Positions 9,628-21,658 of a stretch of DNA of 64,000 bases are shown here, piece after piece. Positions within the stretch are counted from its first letter, which is position 1. Every line of letters starts with the position of its first letter. The notes under the pieces were generated by a model. It worked only from the letters and a program-made list of their open reading frames with translations. It ran no database searches and was not told where the DNA came from. A program made the position numbers and the translations under genes. This DNA is from Ochotona curzoniae (lineage: Eukaryota; Chordata; Mammalia; Lagomorpha; Ochotonidae), in contig NW_024467104.1 in assembly GCF_017591425.1 (NCBI RefSeq), forward strand, positions 992,001 through 1,056,000, written 5' to 3'.

Positions 9628-11815
9628 ATGACCAAGCAGTGTTACCATGTATAGATAAGTAGGTTAATAAATTATGTAAAAATAAAAATATAAATATGTT
9701 TTCCTAAATGTGTCTCCTCTTGCTATGAAGATGATCATACATTGAACTTTTCTGTCCTATGTTTCTATATGTTTTTAAATTGACAAATATTGGGTCTAAA
9801 AGCAAATTTGCTACTAAATCATTGAAAAAGTAGGCATGATCCTAACCTTGAGTCTATTGGTGCATGTTTTGATGCATATATTTACATTTGTGCTTATTAA
9901 TACACACCCAACTATTAAATCAATTCAATTTGATCATTAAATCTTTCTTGATTCTTTATGAGTCTACATAATCCATTAAAAAACTAAAACTATTATAGAT
10001 TGTGGTATATCCTATTATCCAGAATGAATACTTTTATTTTCACAATTGCTCTTGCCACATTTCTGTAGGTATGATTTTGCTTTATGTAAATTAAATAAAA
10101 TAATAGTATTATAATTTTAAATATATTTTATTTGAAATAAATTTCAGCTTGATGCCAAGAAAGTTGTTATGGTGGACCTGACCAACTCAATATTGGTATA
10201 TATTCAGGAAAGGGAAAAAAGATGATAATTCTTGAGAGGTATAAATTATAGAATCAACCCCTAATCTCTCAGGTAACGTCAACTTCCAGTACAATTATAA
10301 TGGCAGATTGAAAACTTCAGCTAGCTTACGCTTTATAGTCAATACTAAATTTGCAAAGGAAGGAAGAATAACAGCCATCTATCGGGCACATGCTACAAGA
10401 ATTCAGTGCACAGCATATCACAAAATGAATGACCCTTTTATTCATTATTCAATCCTTCAATTCTGTGTGAATTAACATCAAGTGTGGATCTTCATGAATA
10501 ATAGCTTTTTGAACACCAAAGTCTGAGAATTCTTAGGCGTAAATAGGATAGGTCGAGGATCCTGTACTAATAGCTAGCAAAATAAATGCTGTTGTTTTCC
10601 CAATATAGCAACATATAATATGTGGTAGTTGAATAAATCCGAAGTGTACTTACTCTCTACTGACAAAGATTTGACTGTTCTGCTTTGCAGTAATGATCTT
10701 CTTTAAGCAAAATGAAAGCACCCTCTTTAAATAGTTTTCTTACTTAAATCCACAAAGCAAATTTAATATTTTGTATTTTCTCTGGGTTTGAGAAAGTGTG
10801 TATTTAAAATTCTGATATAGAATCTTATCATAAATTAAATTTTAATGAACAAGTATAGTCTTTTTGTTTTAACTTTTTAAGCTTCCTAAATGATTCTCAA
10901 AATATCAAAATTTATCTTACCTGTGGAAGATCAAGTACAGTTTTAATTGCCTTGTGGATATGGCTCATTTTGATTGTTTATATCTATTCACTTGATTATT
11001 TAAACTCAAAGGAAATCCTCCTAGGGGAACATATTCCAATTATTTTCTGGTTCAAAATAACAGCATGGTGATCAATTGAATGAATTTAAAATAAGTAGCT
11101 CTAAAGTACAATGCCACATGTTGACATGTCCTTTGGCTTCTGCTTTAACATACTGAATTAGAAAACAGTTGTTCAGTGTTACTGTAACGATGGATAGTGA
11201 CATCAAATAGGAGACAGTCTACAGCATAGTGATCATGCTGTTTTCTCACTTGATTTTCCTTATCACAATTTCCTCTTACTGGCAAATTAAGTCATTTTTA
11301 TTGTAACATATCTGTAAGTATGGTAAAGTATAACAACCAAAAGTCGCCTTCTCCTCTTATAGAGTGGCACATGGTTTTACAGTCAGTCAAATGTATCACA
11401 AAACAGTGTATCCAAATTCTACAGCGCTATGCTTTAATTGAGTAACATTACTTTTCACTTCGTTGGCAGATTATTAGCTTAGCAAGAGAATTGCAAATAT
11501 ACCCTCAATGTGCAAGAAATAAAGCATGAATTGTATTGACATGTTCATGGCTCAATGAATATACGACTTAAACCCTATTACAGCTAAATGTATCATAATA
11601 ACTATGTTAATCAAACATAACTAAAAGTTACATTTGAAACACTCAATATTTTTATTATACTATTTTGCACATGGTGAATACTAAAGTAGATTCATATAGT
11701 ATGAGAAAACGTAATGTGAAATAGAATTTTGAGATTCCAGGAGGAGTAGGTGTCCAGCTTGGTTCAGAGTCCCATGACCACATGGAGTTTCGGGATCTGT
11801 CCTGTGACTTCAACT
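9628..11815. other. AT-rich intergenic DNA, no gene seen
   Basis: About 2.2 kb of AT-rich sequence with stop codons in every frame and no repeat that I can name. It may include very old, unrecognisable transposon sequence. Confidence 0.5.
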
Positions 11816-11819
11816 CCTG

Positions 11820-11935
11820 ACTGCAGATTTCTGCTAAAGACGATCTGAGGAAGCAGTGTGATTGCATCCCGGAGACTGAGTTCCTGACTCCCTGCTTCAG
11901 TCAGACTCCCTGTCCAAATAACCTTCACCATTGAG
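11820..11935 (+). mobile_element. Possible old CSINE fragment
   Basis: GACGATCTGAGGAAGCAGTGTGATTGCATC and GAGACTGAGTTCCTGACTCC recall the central part of the C repeat in sense orientation. Heavily diverged. Confidence 0.35.
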
Positions 11936-12211
11936 ATAAAGAATAACTCTGTTGGTCTCAATTTCCTTTTCTCTTTCTCTTGTTCTCTGCTTCCTCTGAA
12001 GTTATAAATAATGAAATAGCATTCTTGGACAATGGAATTAAAAAGTTTATATAGGTACATTGCTTTATTCTCATGAAATTGACTCATGTTTTTTTTCATA
12101 AGTTTTTTTTTGGGATGCTTTGTTGTGATACCAATGCATGCATAGTAAAGGTCAGTAAATTCATGTGTAAAATCAAAGCTTTCAAAAACAGAACAAAGTT
12201 TGAATATATTT

Positions 12212-12535
12212 AAAGCTTTGTTTTTCAGTTTGGAAAGTCAGATTTACAGACACAGGGAGAGGGAAAAAGAAACAGAGAGGGTGGGAAGGAGAGAGATAAA
12301 GAGAGAGAGGGGAGGAGGAGGCAGAACAAGCTTTCATCTGCCACTGCACTCTCCAGATGGCAGCAACGGTCAGAGCTTGGACAAGTAGAAACAAAGGGCC
12401 GGGAGGTCATCTGAGTCTCCCAGGAGAGACAGTGCCCATTTTCTGCTGCTTTTTCTAAACCATTTGCATGGAGCTGGATTGGAAGTAGGGATCTGAAATG
12501 TAGTGGAGTAACTGGAAATTGAACTATCAATGTGT
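12212..12535 (-). mobile_element. CSINE, old copy
   Basis: Antisense C repeat: GA-rich tail-proximal part (ACAGGGAGAGGGAAAAAGAAACAGAGAGG), CCTGGGAGTCTC equivalents, GGAGCTGGATTGGAAGTAGG and GAACTATCAATGTG near the head. Diverged. Confidence 0.65.
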
Positions 12536-12539
12536 AAAT

Positions 12540-13750
12540 TGATTTAAATGAATGTTTACAGGACACAAAGTGAATTGAATTCTTAATGACTCTTCTATTT
12601 TTCATACTTTCGTTTTTAGGATTATTACTTAATTTGCTATGATTTTCTCTGTAAGAATGTATTTGATATACTAAGAGAGAAATCATAGAAATACTGGACC
12701 CCCACAAAGGAACCGCCTAAATATGGACCTACCCTTTATGTTTTACCCATCTTAAATGTAGACCCAAGAAAATAAAGAATCATTCAAACACTGAACAGCA
12801 TGTTTGTACATATATCATTATAGCATTCAGAAAGTGTAATTACCCCAAATTTCTGCCAGTTAATGACTGGCTAGAGAAATTCATATTTTTTTTTCTGAGA
12901 ATGCAAGAAACAAAGAAAAAAAAAGACATCATTAAACAATCTCAGAAACATTGTTCTTATCAAGCTATCAAGTAGAAAAAAATAGAGTGTATGATAATAT
13001 TTAGATAAATTACACAGGGCGGGCAAATAGGTGAGACAGACAGTAAACTAGTGTTTTATGTTTGGCAGTGAGAGAATGGTGAATGACTGAGGAACAATGC
13101 ATTTCTTTCCTCCGACAGATAAAATATTTTTCCACAACTTGTAATATATGGTTTGAATTATACATTTTATACAAAGAAAATTTTTATAATATAAATGATA
13201 CATCAAGAAAAAAATTTAGTCCGTGTCTATTTCTTTGTAGTCTTAGTGCTGAAATGATGAATGAATGAAAATTTTTGTGTTTCAAATAAAATGAACAGTG
13301 TTTGAAATGAAATGAATGAATGAAACTAAAAATAAGTAAACTTAAAGGGCTGAATAGCTCTCATGATGAAATAAGGGAAATTTGTGGGTTCCTCCCAAAG
13401 CTCACGGGCAGCAACTGTCTTCTGGTGTGGAGAACTTACTGCATGAAACGTCCACCTCCTCGAGCAGAGGGCCTGAGCACAGCACGCCTCCTCATGTAGA
13501 AGAATTAATAATAATAATATTAATTCAGGGCACCAATGAGTTCCCCCCATTTGGCAGATCCTGACGGAGTTTCTGGCTCTTGTCTTCTGCTTCTCCCTGC
13601 AGTGGTGCCTTCACTGATATAAACTATATTAAATATCTTTCCTGGATAGAATTTTAAAATAAAAATGTAAATTTTAAATAAGAATATTACCTCCTTCCCC
13701 CCCCCACCACCCCAGATTATAGAAGCCAATGGAAATTCAAATCATCACAA
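12540..13750. other. AT-rich intergenic DNA
   Basis: No gene seen. 13380-13620 is less AT-rich and may contain a degraded SINE piece (GGCAGATCCTGACGGAGTTTCTGGCTCTTG, 13553-13582). 13684-13715 is a C-rich low-complexity run (CCTTCCCCCCCCCACCACCCC). Confidence 0.4.
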
Positions 13751-13880
13751 AGACTTAAAATTCATTTATATTATGTTGAATTTTCTGTCGGTTTTGCATG
13801 CTGGTGCCACACTATTTTTAGTTACTGTGCTGCTGTAATGTGTTTTGAGGTCAGGGATCGTGACATCTCCAGCTTGAGTT

Positions 13881-13952
<72 letters not shown>

Positions 13953-14218
13953 TATTTATTTCATTCTTTCTTTCTTTATTTATTTCTTTCATTCTTTCTT
14001 TCTCTCTTTCTCTCTTTCTCTCTTTCTTTCTCTCTTTTTCTTTCATTTTTTTTCTTTCACTCAGGGTCAGTTTGGCTATGCTGGGATTTTTGTGACTCTA
14101 ATCAAATCTTAGGATTGATTTTTTTCAATATGTAGGGAATGTTATTTATATTTTGGTAGTGATTATATTGAATCTGTATTTGGTTTAGGTAGTGTAGATA
14201 TTTTAAAAATTTATTTGT
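13750..14218 (-). mobile_element. LINE-1 ORF2 fragment, split by a microsatellite
   Basis: Antisense L1 ORF2: TTTTGCATGCTGGTGCCACAC..TTTTTAGTTACTGTGCTGCTGTAATG..GAGGTCAGG.ATCGTGACATCTCCAGC on one side, and TTTGGCTATGCTGGG..TTTTTGTG..AAATCTTAGGATTGATTTTTT..TTGAATCTGTA on the other side of the (TTTC)n tract at 13880-14058. Confidence 0.7.
13880..14058 (+). repeat. (TTTC)n microsatellite, interrupted
   Basis: About 95 bp of nearly pure TTTC units followed by TTTATTTATTTC and TTTCTCTC variants. Its complement gives an artefactual Lys/Glu/Arg-rich frame. Confidence 0.95.
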
Positions 14219-14492
14219 ATTACTTGAAAGTCATAATGCAAAAAGAGATGGAGAGACAGAAAGAGCTCTTCCATCAGCTGGTTCACTACTCAAATGACCA
14301 CGGCAGCCATTTTCCGGGTGTCTCACATGCACGCAGGGTTTTAAGGCATTAGGCCATCTGCTGCCTCTTTACCAGGCCACCAGCAGAGAGATGGACTGAA
14401 ATGGAGCATCCGGGACACAAACTAGTACCTATTTAGGAGGGCATTGTTGCAGACAAAATATTTTCGTCTCCTAAGCCACTGTTCCAACCCCA
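14195..14492 (-). mobile_element. CSINE, old copy
   Basis: Antisense C repeat: AAAAAGAGATGGAGAGACAGAAAGAG, GGTTCACTACTCAAATGACCACGGCAGCC, CGGGTGTCTCACATGCACGCAGG, AGAGAGATGGACTGAAATGGAGCATC, and the head-proximal CCTAAGCCACTGTTCCAACCCC. Confidence 0.75.
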
Positions 14493-14496
14493 ACTG

Positions 14497-14498
<2 letters not shown>

Positions 14499-14533
<35 letters not shown>

Positions 14534-14558
14534 TCTAGTTAAGCAAGGAATTTCTTTC

Positions 14559-14594
<36 letters not shown>
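14499..14594 (+). repeat. (TTA)n and (GT)n microsatellites
   Basis: ATT/TTA units at 14499-14531, then a unique 29-bp spacer, then an uninterrupted GT run at 14561-14594. Confidence 0.95.
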
Positions 14595-14596
<2 letters not shown>

Positions 14597-14639
14597 TCAG
14601 TGATGTTTTCATCAACATTTTGTAAGTTTTTCCAAAATG

Positions 14640-14785
14640 TTTGCAATTGGAGGACATCTCATTGAGTGAAATTAGCCAGATACAAAGGGACAGATACATG
14701 TTATTCTGCATTATATTTGAGAGCTACATTTAAAGCTAACAAAAGTCAAAACAAAGCTAAAGAATTCTCTGTGTGTATCAATATT
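14640..14785 (+). mobile_element. LINE-1 3'UTR fragment
   Basis: AATTGGAGGACATCTCATTGAGTGAAATTAGCCAG and ACAAAGGGACAGATACATGTTATTCTGCA match the conserved sense 3' part of mammalian L1 (GGAGGACATTATG..AGTGAAATAAGCCAG). Confidence 0.65.
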
Positions 14786-14789
14786 TCTA

Positions 14790-16135
14790 AACTTACTTTC
14801 TAAATTTGTTTTTAGTACATTTTTCATATACATTGCTAAGAATAATGTACTATAGTTTAATAATACAATGGTTGTTTAAAATCTACTATTTCAGAGTGAA
14901 GCTGTTTATACTCCTTGCTTATACCCCCGCTTGATTGTGGATGTTTAGTTGTTTGTTGAACTCTTTCTTTAGGGAGTAGATCTCTCAGAATAGTACCAGC
15001 TGAAAATCTGTTTTCTGAAAAATAAAGTCTTACCAGTTCCAAGAGTAATGATGCAGCACATTTTTTAAATCATAAAGATTCTCATATAAATTATGTATAA
15101 GGAGAAATAGAAGTAGCCTGAAATTGGGAAAACCTATTACTCATTTTCACTTGAAAAAGATAGTAAACCCAGAAGATTTCAATTCTAAAGTTGAAATGAT
15201 GGCTTTTTGTACCTGTTTATGTTGTAGTATTATCCCATGTAAGGGAAAACTCTTTTCAACAGTATGTGAAACAACTATGTAAAAATGTGTGTATGAGCTG
15301 AAAAGGAAATCTGATATAATAAATAATGTGCATTGAATTATGTTTGCAAATCAGTAAAAATAGTTTTTCAAATCTGCCAGCTAAGCAGTTAGAAATAAAT
15401 CACAAGTACCCTTAAATTTAATTTAAAAAATAAACAACAGTACATATTGATAAAGAAAATGTGACCAAAATTATTTGGTATGAACATAATGTGCTGTTTT
15501 TAAAATACATACAAAATTAAAATGCTAAAAATAAGAGCAAAATAGGCTGATGTGCGTAAATAGAAATTTTTGAGGAGAAATTGATGAATGAATGCTAACA
15601 GTAACACATACAAATAAATATGCTCTTCATGAAATGTGTATCCTTCAATTGAGAGAAAGAAGATATTTCTGAAAGTTTCTAATTTAAGATATTAATCTGT
15701 TTAGTGGAATGTATTGATAAATTAATTAGGAGCATATGCCAGATTTTAGAATATCAACTATCCAAGACAATAAATATGAATAAATAAGTAAATAAATAAA
15801 TAAAACACAATTTGTGCATCATAAAATTGTGTAAGTTTAATTGATTTAGTTTAGAAGAGAAGAATCACAAATTGGAGCAAAAGCACCTACTTGCTACTAT
15901 AATGGAACCAATTTTAATATCAATTATAATTAATTGTGTTAATATTACACAGGTGTATAATGTATAGTTATGATGCTATGTTTTATGTCCTAAGGCATTT
16001 AAAAAGCATCATAATTCAAACTTAGGTAAATATCTTAACATTGCATTGCATTTTCTAAAACACATATTCTGTTTGAATTAAGAGAAAATGACAATTATTA
16101 GATCAGATTTTTTATTAGGAGGAAGAATAATAAAA
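14790..16135. other. AT-rich intergenic DNA, no gene seen
   Basis: Very AT-rich, with stop codons in all frames. 15775-15805 has an (AAAT/TAAA)n stretch. Confidence 0.5.
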
Positions 16136-16179
16136 GTGGCCTCCAGGGCCTGCCATGGTAAGGGAATACAGATTTCCCA

Positions 16180-17525
16180 GGGAGTATGGTTTGGATGTGT
16201 TTGGGAATGAGGCCACCGAGGCAGTGTATGAAAGGTGAATTAAAGACTTTGGCAGCTTCCATAGATTAGGCCAATATGCTTGAAAATAATCAAGGGAGCT
16301 GAGGTAGAGTGATTGAGTGGGAGGAAATCAGGGCACATGTTGGGGCAGAATGAGGCACTGGCCACATGGGAGAAATGTCTGTGCAAAGTACCCAGTGTCT
16401 GCTGTCCAACGGAACATGGGAAGCTAAGGAATGAGTGCCTGCTTGGTAAGACTGGAGAGCTGTATCTGCCAGTGAGTTTCAGGAGAAAGAGTGGGCCATG
16501 TAAGGCTGTGCTGTGGCACTAACTGGCAAGTGAGAGAACCAGGGTGAGGGACAAATTCTATAGATTTGTGGGACACCCTTTGGAATTGCAGAACTGCAGA
16601 TTTGCACATGGGCTGGGGGTGGTGGTTAGCTGAGCTAGGCATGGCCAAGTAATTCACCACACTCATAGGAGATGGAGTTGGTTACATACCTGCATAGGCC
16701 AAGTTGCCATATCTGCTGGCATACTAAGAACTGAGTCTCAGGGCAGGCTGGGTTGGGCCACAGTACCTGCCAGCTCATGCAGAGTTGGGACTCGGAGTGC
16801 ACTGTAACGGGAAGATGGCTAGCACCTGCTGGCATACATGAGAGCTCAGACCAGGAGCAGACCTACTAAGGGTATATGTGAAACTCCCCTACTAGGTCTC
16901 TGGCCCTATTAGGGAGCACTAGATCTAGGGGCAGGAGTAGACTAAGTCAGGTAAGGCTGTGGCATTGTCATGTGTGTGGGCTGGGTCTGGAATCAGGCAG
17001 AGATGGGACAGACTGTAGGACCCATTGGCACACATGGGAGCCAAGACACGATGTGGGCTGTACTCAGGTAGGTTGCACCCACTGGTTCCCATAAGACTCA
17101 GGTCTGAGGGCAGATCACATTAAGGTTGGTTACAGCACCCACTGGCAAAAGTTGGGACTGTGGTCTAGCCATGCCAGGTAATAGCAGATGCATTTAATAG
17201 CATACATTAGCAATTACTGAAACTGGGAAAGGATCATGCCAGATTGAGTTGAAGTACCCACTGACATAGGCAAGATATGAAACTTGGAGTGCAGCCAGTG
17301 GAGGATTTATGAGGACTCCGCTGCTAGGTTACAACTCCCACTGATGAGTGCAGGAGCCAGTCTTGGCTGGAGTGGGCTAAACAGGGGACCAAAAATCATC
17401 AGCAGGGTAGTCAAACAAGGCTGTGGTATTCTTATGAGGGCTGGGACTGAAGGAAGTGCCTATCAGGCCGGGCTGCACACCCAAAGGCATACACAAGATC
17501 TTTAGCTGGGAGGGTGTCTGCAAAA
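16180..17525. repeat. Diverged tandem array, about 60-bp unit, array 1
   Basis: GC-richer block in which a motif like CACCCACTGGCACACATGAGAGC..GGGACTGGGGGCAGGCC..GGTTGGGCTGCAG recurs about every 54-63 bp. Clear anchors are at 17030 (ACCCATTGGCACACATGGGAGC), 17077 (CACCCACTGG), 17137 (CACCCACTGGCA) and 17254 (ACCCACTGACA). Unit divergence is high. The same unit forms the array at 42.05-43.13 kb. I do not recognise the family; it could be part of a lineage-specific transposon (for example a repeated L1 5'UTR or LTR). Short frames here are not coherent proteins. Confidence 0.7.
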
Positions 17526-17527
17526 AG

Positions 17528-18400
17528 CCAAAATGGAAGAGAAGTGGGTCCTAGCCCTGCTGCTGCTGTGGGGAGAGAACCTGGTATCCAGGACAGTGGG
17601 TGGGGGGGGTGGAGGGCTCCTCCAAAGAGTACTGGCATTACCAGAGGAATCATTTGCTAGAGTGTAGGGGGCTCAGGGGTTGGCAGGGCAGCTGACCAAG
17701 GAATTCTAGCTGGTGCTTCCCATGCTTCAGGCTCCAGAGGACTTGCTGGCCCAGTTTGTGGGATTGGTGGCCATCCCAGCAAGTGATGACTCTTTAAGGA
17801 AGTGGCACAGTCACAGCTGTTGAAACAGCCAGCACTGCAGTGGCTCCAACCCAATAGCTGCCGGGCAGTTCAGGGCCTCTCCGACCTTTGGGTCAAGGTA
17901 TACCTGCTCCAGGCATGATGGGCCCACCTCCTGATATGAACCCCCCTACAGGTCCCCAGTAGGAGTTCCTGCTGGATGAGGAACTCTAATGGGCGGGCCA
18001 TTTACTGGGATGCCGCCCCTGCTGCCTGAGATGTGAGGCCTACTTGATCCTTGGCCACACAGAGTTACGGAAGTAGATCCACAGATGCACGAGGCCAATT
18101 CCCTGTGACCACATTACCACAGGCCTGTTTGTTCTGCTGTTGTTCGCAGAGTCTCACCAGATGGTCTGCTTTCCCTTACAGGGCCCTCTCCCCCAGGAAT
18201 GCGCCCACCAAGGCCTGAGAATCATCTTGGCCTTCCTCAGCTCCCTGTTTGTTTCCTGCAAGGCTGCACATAGTCCTTTTATTTCCTTGTGGCCTATGAA
18301 GCTGGTTTATGATAAACTCTTGATATATGGACCTGATGTCTCTGTTTTTATAAAAATCTTTGATATATTGGGTACTTAAGTATTAAACTGGGTTGCTTTG
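17528..18400 (+). pseudogene. SNRPB: SNRPB (Sm B/B') processed pseudogene, 5'-truncated
   Basis: Retrocopy of the mRNA for the spliceosomal Sm B/B' protein. Read with frameshifts, blocks from the middle and end of SmB appear in order: EEKWVLALLLLWGENLVSRT (17536-17595), GILAG (about 17695), RGLAGPVCGIGG (about 17735), PAPGMMGPPPDMNPPTGP (about 17908-17961), GMPP (about 18008) and GLL just before the equivalent of the SmB stop (about 18045). The GLL ending fits SNRPB rather than its relative SNRPN, which ends in PPRP. The N-terminal Sm fold, coded upstream, is missing. No introns interrupt the copy. The 3'UTR appears to extend to an ATTAAA signal at about 18381. Several frameshifts and stops make it non-coding. 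It sits inside the about 60-bp-repeat block. Confidence 0.85.
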
Positions 18401-18484
18401 GAAAAGCTGCCCTAATCTATGGCTACCACCCTATAAAGTAGTTTATTACACATCTGCATTGAGATACAGCCTCATAATATACAG

Positions 18485-18800
18485 TTCTTTTGCAGGCTGG
18501 TTTAGATGACACCACAGAACCTGTCACTTTGCCTGAGAGATGGAGCTGGGGCTAAAATATACCAGGACAGAACAAGACCCTGCACCAACTGGCAAGTATA
18601 AGAATCAGATCTGAAGTCATCGCAGTTCAGATTTCTTGGTGGACTCCTCAACCAGACCACTGGACTTACCCCTTTGTCATTGGGGAAAGAAAAATTCTCA
18701 GGAAATATAATGTGATTTTGGATTGCATTTATCTGGTTGGACCTCGTCAGTTGCTGATGCCCATGCAGAAGAAAACATACAAAAATGAACACAGAATGGA
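18485..18800. repeat. Array 1, continuation beyond the SNRPB retrocopy
   Basis: GAGAGATGGAGCTGGGGC and CCCTGCACCAACTGGCAAGTATAAGA echo the about 60-bp unit to the left of the retrocopy, suggesting the pseudogene inserted into the array. The rest, to 18800, is unassigned. Confidence 0.4.
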
Positions 18801-18829
18801 TTGATCAACTTGACAGTTCAAGCTTCGTA

Positions 18830-19436
18830 GCAAGTGCCTTGGTCTGAGAGGGCACTAAGGTAGACATTGGCAGCCAGTAGGAAAGATTTGCTGCTTCTAC
18901 CAGCAGGGGATTGGGGCTGCTGCCTTTTCCCCACATCCTCGCCAGCAGGTGGTGTTGGCAGTTTTCCTTATGGGGGCATTCTCACTGGAGTTAAGTGGAA
19001 CCTAAGTGTTGCTTTTATTTGAATTTTTTTTAATGCTCAAGAGCTTGAGTATTTTTCATATGTGTGTTAACCATTTGGACTTTTTTTTTAAACTGCTCAT
19101 TTCCTTTGCCCATTTTTTGACTGGTTTGTTTGCTTTTGTTGTTATGATAATTCTCGAGTGCTTTGCATATTCTGAATATTAGTCCCCTGTTTGTTGTGCA
19201 GTGTGCAAACATTTTCTCCCATTTCATTGGTTCCATTTTAATTTTGTTATTGTTTCCTTTACTGTTCAGAAGCTTCTTTAATGTAGTCTTACCTGCTTAT
19301 TTTGTTCTTGAGTGTCTTTGCTTTTAATATTTTTCTAGGCAGTCTTTGCACTATTAGAGAGTATTTCCTACTGCCAATGCCAACAGTGTCATGACACATA
19401 CAAAAAGCAAAATTTGGAACCATTTCTCTTTCATTT
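18830..19436 (-). mobile_element. LINE-1 3' region, left part
   Basis: Antisense L1: TCCCCACATCCTCGCCAGCAG, TCCTTTGCCCATTTTTTGACTGGTTTG, TTGCATATTCTGAATATTAGTCCCCTG, GCAAACATTTTCTCCCATTTCATTGG, CTGTTCAGAAGCTTCTTTAATG. Interrupted on its right by a SINE; 19759-20000 is probably its continuation. Confidence 0.85.
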
Positions 19437-19758
19437 ATTTAAAGGATTTATTTATTGATTTATTGCAAAGTCAGATATACATAGAGAAGGAGAATCTTCC
19501 ATCCTATGATTCATTCCACAAGTGACCTCAGTCGCTGGAGCTGAGCCAATCCAAAGCCAGGAGCCAGCAGCTTCTTCCAGGTCTCCAATGCAGGTGCTGG
19601 GTCCCAAGGCTTTGGACCATCCTCGACTGCATTCCCAGGCTAACACTGGGGGGAGCTGGATGAAAAGTGGGGCTGTCAGGATTAGAACAGGTGCCCATGT
19701 GGGATCCCAGTGTGTGCTAGGCGGGAACTTTAGCTGATAGACCACCGCACCAGGCCCC
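19437..19758 (-). mobile_element. CSINE nested in LINE-1
   Basis: Antisense copy: TTTATTTATTGATTTATTGCAAAGTCAGATATAC tail side, CAATCCAAAGCCAGGAGCCAGCAGC, CATGTGGGATCCCAGTG, head CACCAGGCCCC. The shared flank CTCTTTCATTT occurs on both sides (about 19427-19437 and 19764-19774) as the target-site duplication. Confidence 0.88.
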
Positions 19759-20059
19759 CATTACTCTTTCATTTCTAACTTTAAATGGTTGTCCCCTTGT
19801 GATGCTTATTGCTACCATGGCTGAGGGTTTTTTTGTTGTTGTTGTTCATCTTCTAAGGAAACAGCTCTTTCTTGCTTCATTTGCAGTTTTTGGTGTAAAA
19901 TCTAATTATTCTTGCTGTAAATTTTATATTCTCATACTTCCTAGTCACTTGTATCCTTTTCCATAAATCTTTGTCAGTCATTAATTAATCATCCATAAGA
20001 GATGTTTGATTGCTTGTAAGCACCTGAGGTTGTAAATGTCTCTTTCAACACGATTTTTG

Positions 20060-20440
20060 CTACATCTCATGGGGTAATGAGATTCTTATTTTTATTGTCA
20101 TTTCTTCAGGCCCACTTGAGTCATGCAGAAGCCTCAGTTTCTGCAAGAGTGTTTTTTATTTTCATTTGCATTACTCTAGCAATGCATTGGAAATTCTGTA
20201 GCATGTTGTTTAACTTCATCTTGAGGAAAATTTTCCTTTTTTCTCCCCATTGTGGACTGTGTTTTCTTGGTTTCTTATTTAAAGGGATTTATAGCAGAAG
20301 TATAGTTGGGACTGACATGTCCAGATGTGGAGATATAGTGCAGTATGTCTCTCTGCATACAGACCCAAAGAGCTGGCATTCAAATAGACAGTGCTCTGGG
20401 ATACTTTTATTACAAGCAACAGATTAACCTGAAGAACCAT
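20060..20440 (+). mobile_element. LINE-1 3'UTR fragment (same family as at 4.4-4.9 kb)
   Basis: GCATGTTGTTTAACTTCATC, TTGTGGACTGTG, TTTCTTATTTAAAGGGATTTATAG, ATGTCCAGATGTGGAGATATAGTGCAGTATG and CAGACCCAAAGA correspond in order to the L1 3'UTR at 4462-4750. Confidence 0.65.
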
Positions 20441-20671
20441 CTCAGTTCTATATATACATGTTGTATATGTGTGTGTATGCACGCATGTGCATGAGCTCAG
20501 GCATACACATGTGCAAAGACCTAGGAGAAAACAGGTGAAAAACACACTTTCTACATATTTTAAAAATGAATATATAGCATGTTGACTCTGATTTTTATTT
20601 TAGATGTTATATACGGACAGATAAAAAGTAATTGCAAAAAATGTGTTTTCATTATGGCTTTTGATACAGGG

Positions 20672-21658
20672 TCATTCAATCAGTCTTAATTTTTTCCAGT
20701 TTAATACTTTCATATTGAAAATGCTCTTTAAAGTGTGCTGGTTTTTCTTAAGTGCTCTTTTCATTGCCTCCTTCACATCTTTATTTCTCAAACTATAGAC
20801 GATGGGATTCAGCATGGGAATCACAATGGTGTAAAACACTGACACTATCATGTCGTGTTCCAAAGCGTAGTTGGAACTTGGTCTTACATACATGAAAAGG
20901 AGTGTCCCGTGGAAAATGGACACTCCAGTTAGATGAGAGCCACAGGTAGAAAAGACTTTTTTCCTTCCCTCAGCTGAGTTCATTCTTAGGATGGCCAACA
21001 AAATGAAACCGTAGGAGATCAGGACAATCAAGATAGTCACTATTTCAACAAAGCCTACAAAGTAGAACAGCAGAAGCTGATTTTTGTGGGTGTCAGAACA
21101 CGATATTGCAAGAAGGGGAGGGATATCACAGAAAAAATGCTCAATTTCATTGGAGCCACAAAAGGTCAGGGTAAATGTGGGCACTGAGTGAACAATAGCA
21201 TGCAAAATGCCACCAACAAAGCAGGAAACAATGAGAGGCACATAGACCCTGGGTGACATGCTCACCGAGTACAGCAGTGGGTTGTAGATGGCTACATAGC
21301 GATCGTAGGCCATGGCAGCCAGGAGGAAGCATTCTGTGGTTCCAAAAGTAACAGCAAGAAATGCCTGTGTTGCACAGCAAAGGAATGAAATCACTTTAGT
21401 GTTGGACATAAAGTCTATTAACATGTTCGGTGTAACGACTGAGGAGAAGCAGGCATCTACCAAAGACAGCACACTCAGGAAATAGTACATGGGGTTGTGC
21501 AGTAGTGACTCTCCAATGACCAATGCAATTAGCCCCAAATTTCCCGTGAGAGTGAAGAGGTAGATTGCCAGAAACAAGAAAAAGAAAATAATCCGCATTT
21601 CAAGATCATCTGTGAAGCCCTTCAGTACAAACATGGTAACTTCAGTTGCATTACTCAT
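20672..21658 (-). CDS. Olfactory receptor, OR5T-like copy 2
   Basis: Intact 328-codon OR on the minus strand, collinear with copy 1 through residue 300 and about 19 residues longer at the cytoplasmic C-terminus (ending [10 protein letters not shown]). The start MSNAT gives an N-glycosylation sequon at residue 3. Landmarks: GN at 39-40, PMYYF at 56-60, Cys94-Cys95 before TM3, [12 protein letters not shown] at 116-127, loop-2 cysteines 167, 177 and 187, KVFSTCGSH, and [19 protein letters not shown]. All canonical residues are present, so it should be functional. The coding stretch from TM3 into TM4 (21231-21355) is nearly identical to copy 1 while flanking coding DNA is clearly diverged, suggesting gene conversion. 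The long C-tail probably reflects loss of the ancestral stop near residue 310. A LINE-1 3' end lies about 230 bp downstream of the stop. Confidence 0.93.
   Translation of the reverse strand: MSNATEVTMFVLKGFTDDLEMRIIFFFLFLAIYLFTLTGNLGLIALVIGESLLHNPMYYFLSVLSLVDACFSSVVTPNMLIDFMSNTKVISFLCCATQAFLAVTFGTTECFLLAAMAYDRYVAIYNPLLYSVSMSPRVYVPLIVSCFVGGILHAIVHSVPTFTLTFCGSNEIEHFFCDIPPLLAISCSDTHKNQLLLFYFVGFVEIVTILIVLISYGFILLAILRMNSAEGRKKVFSTCGSHLTGVSIFHGTLLFMYVRPSSNYALEHDMIVSVFYTIVIPMLNPIVYSLRNKDVKEAMKRALKKNQHTLKSIFNMKVLNWKKLRLIE

Noticed and set aside
13822..14095. Lys/Glu/Arg-rich and Phe/Leu/Ser-rich frames
   Set aside because: Translation of the (TTTC)n microsatellite on the two strands.
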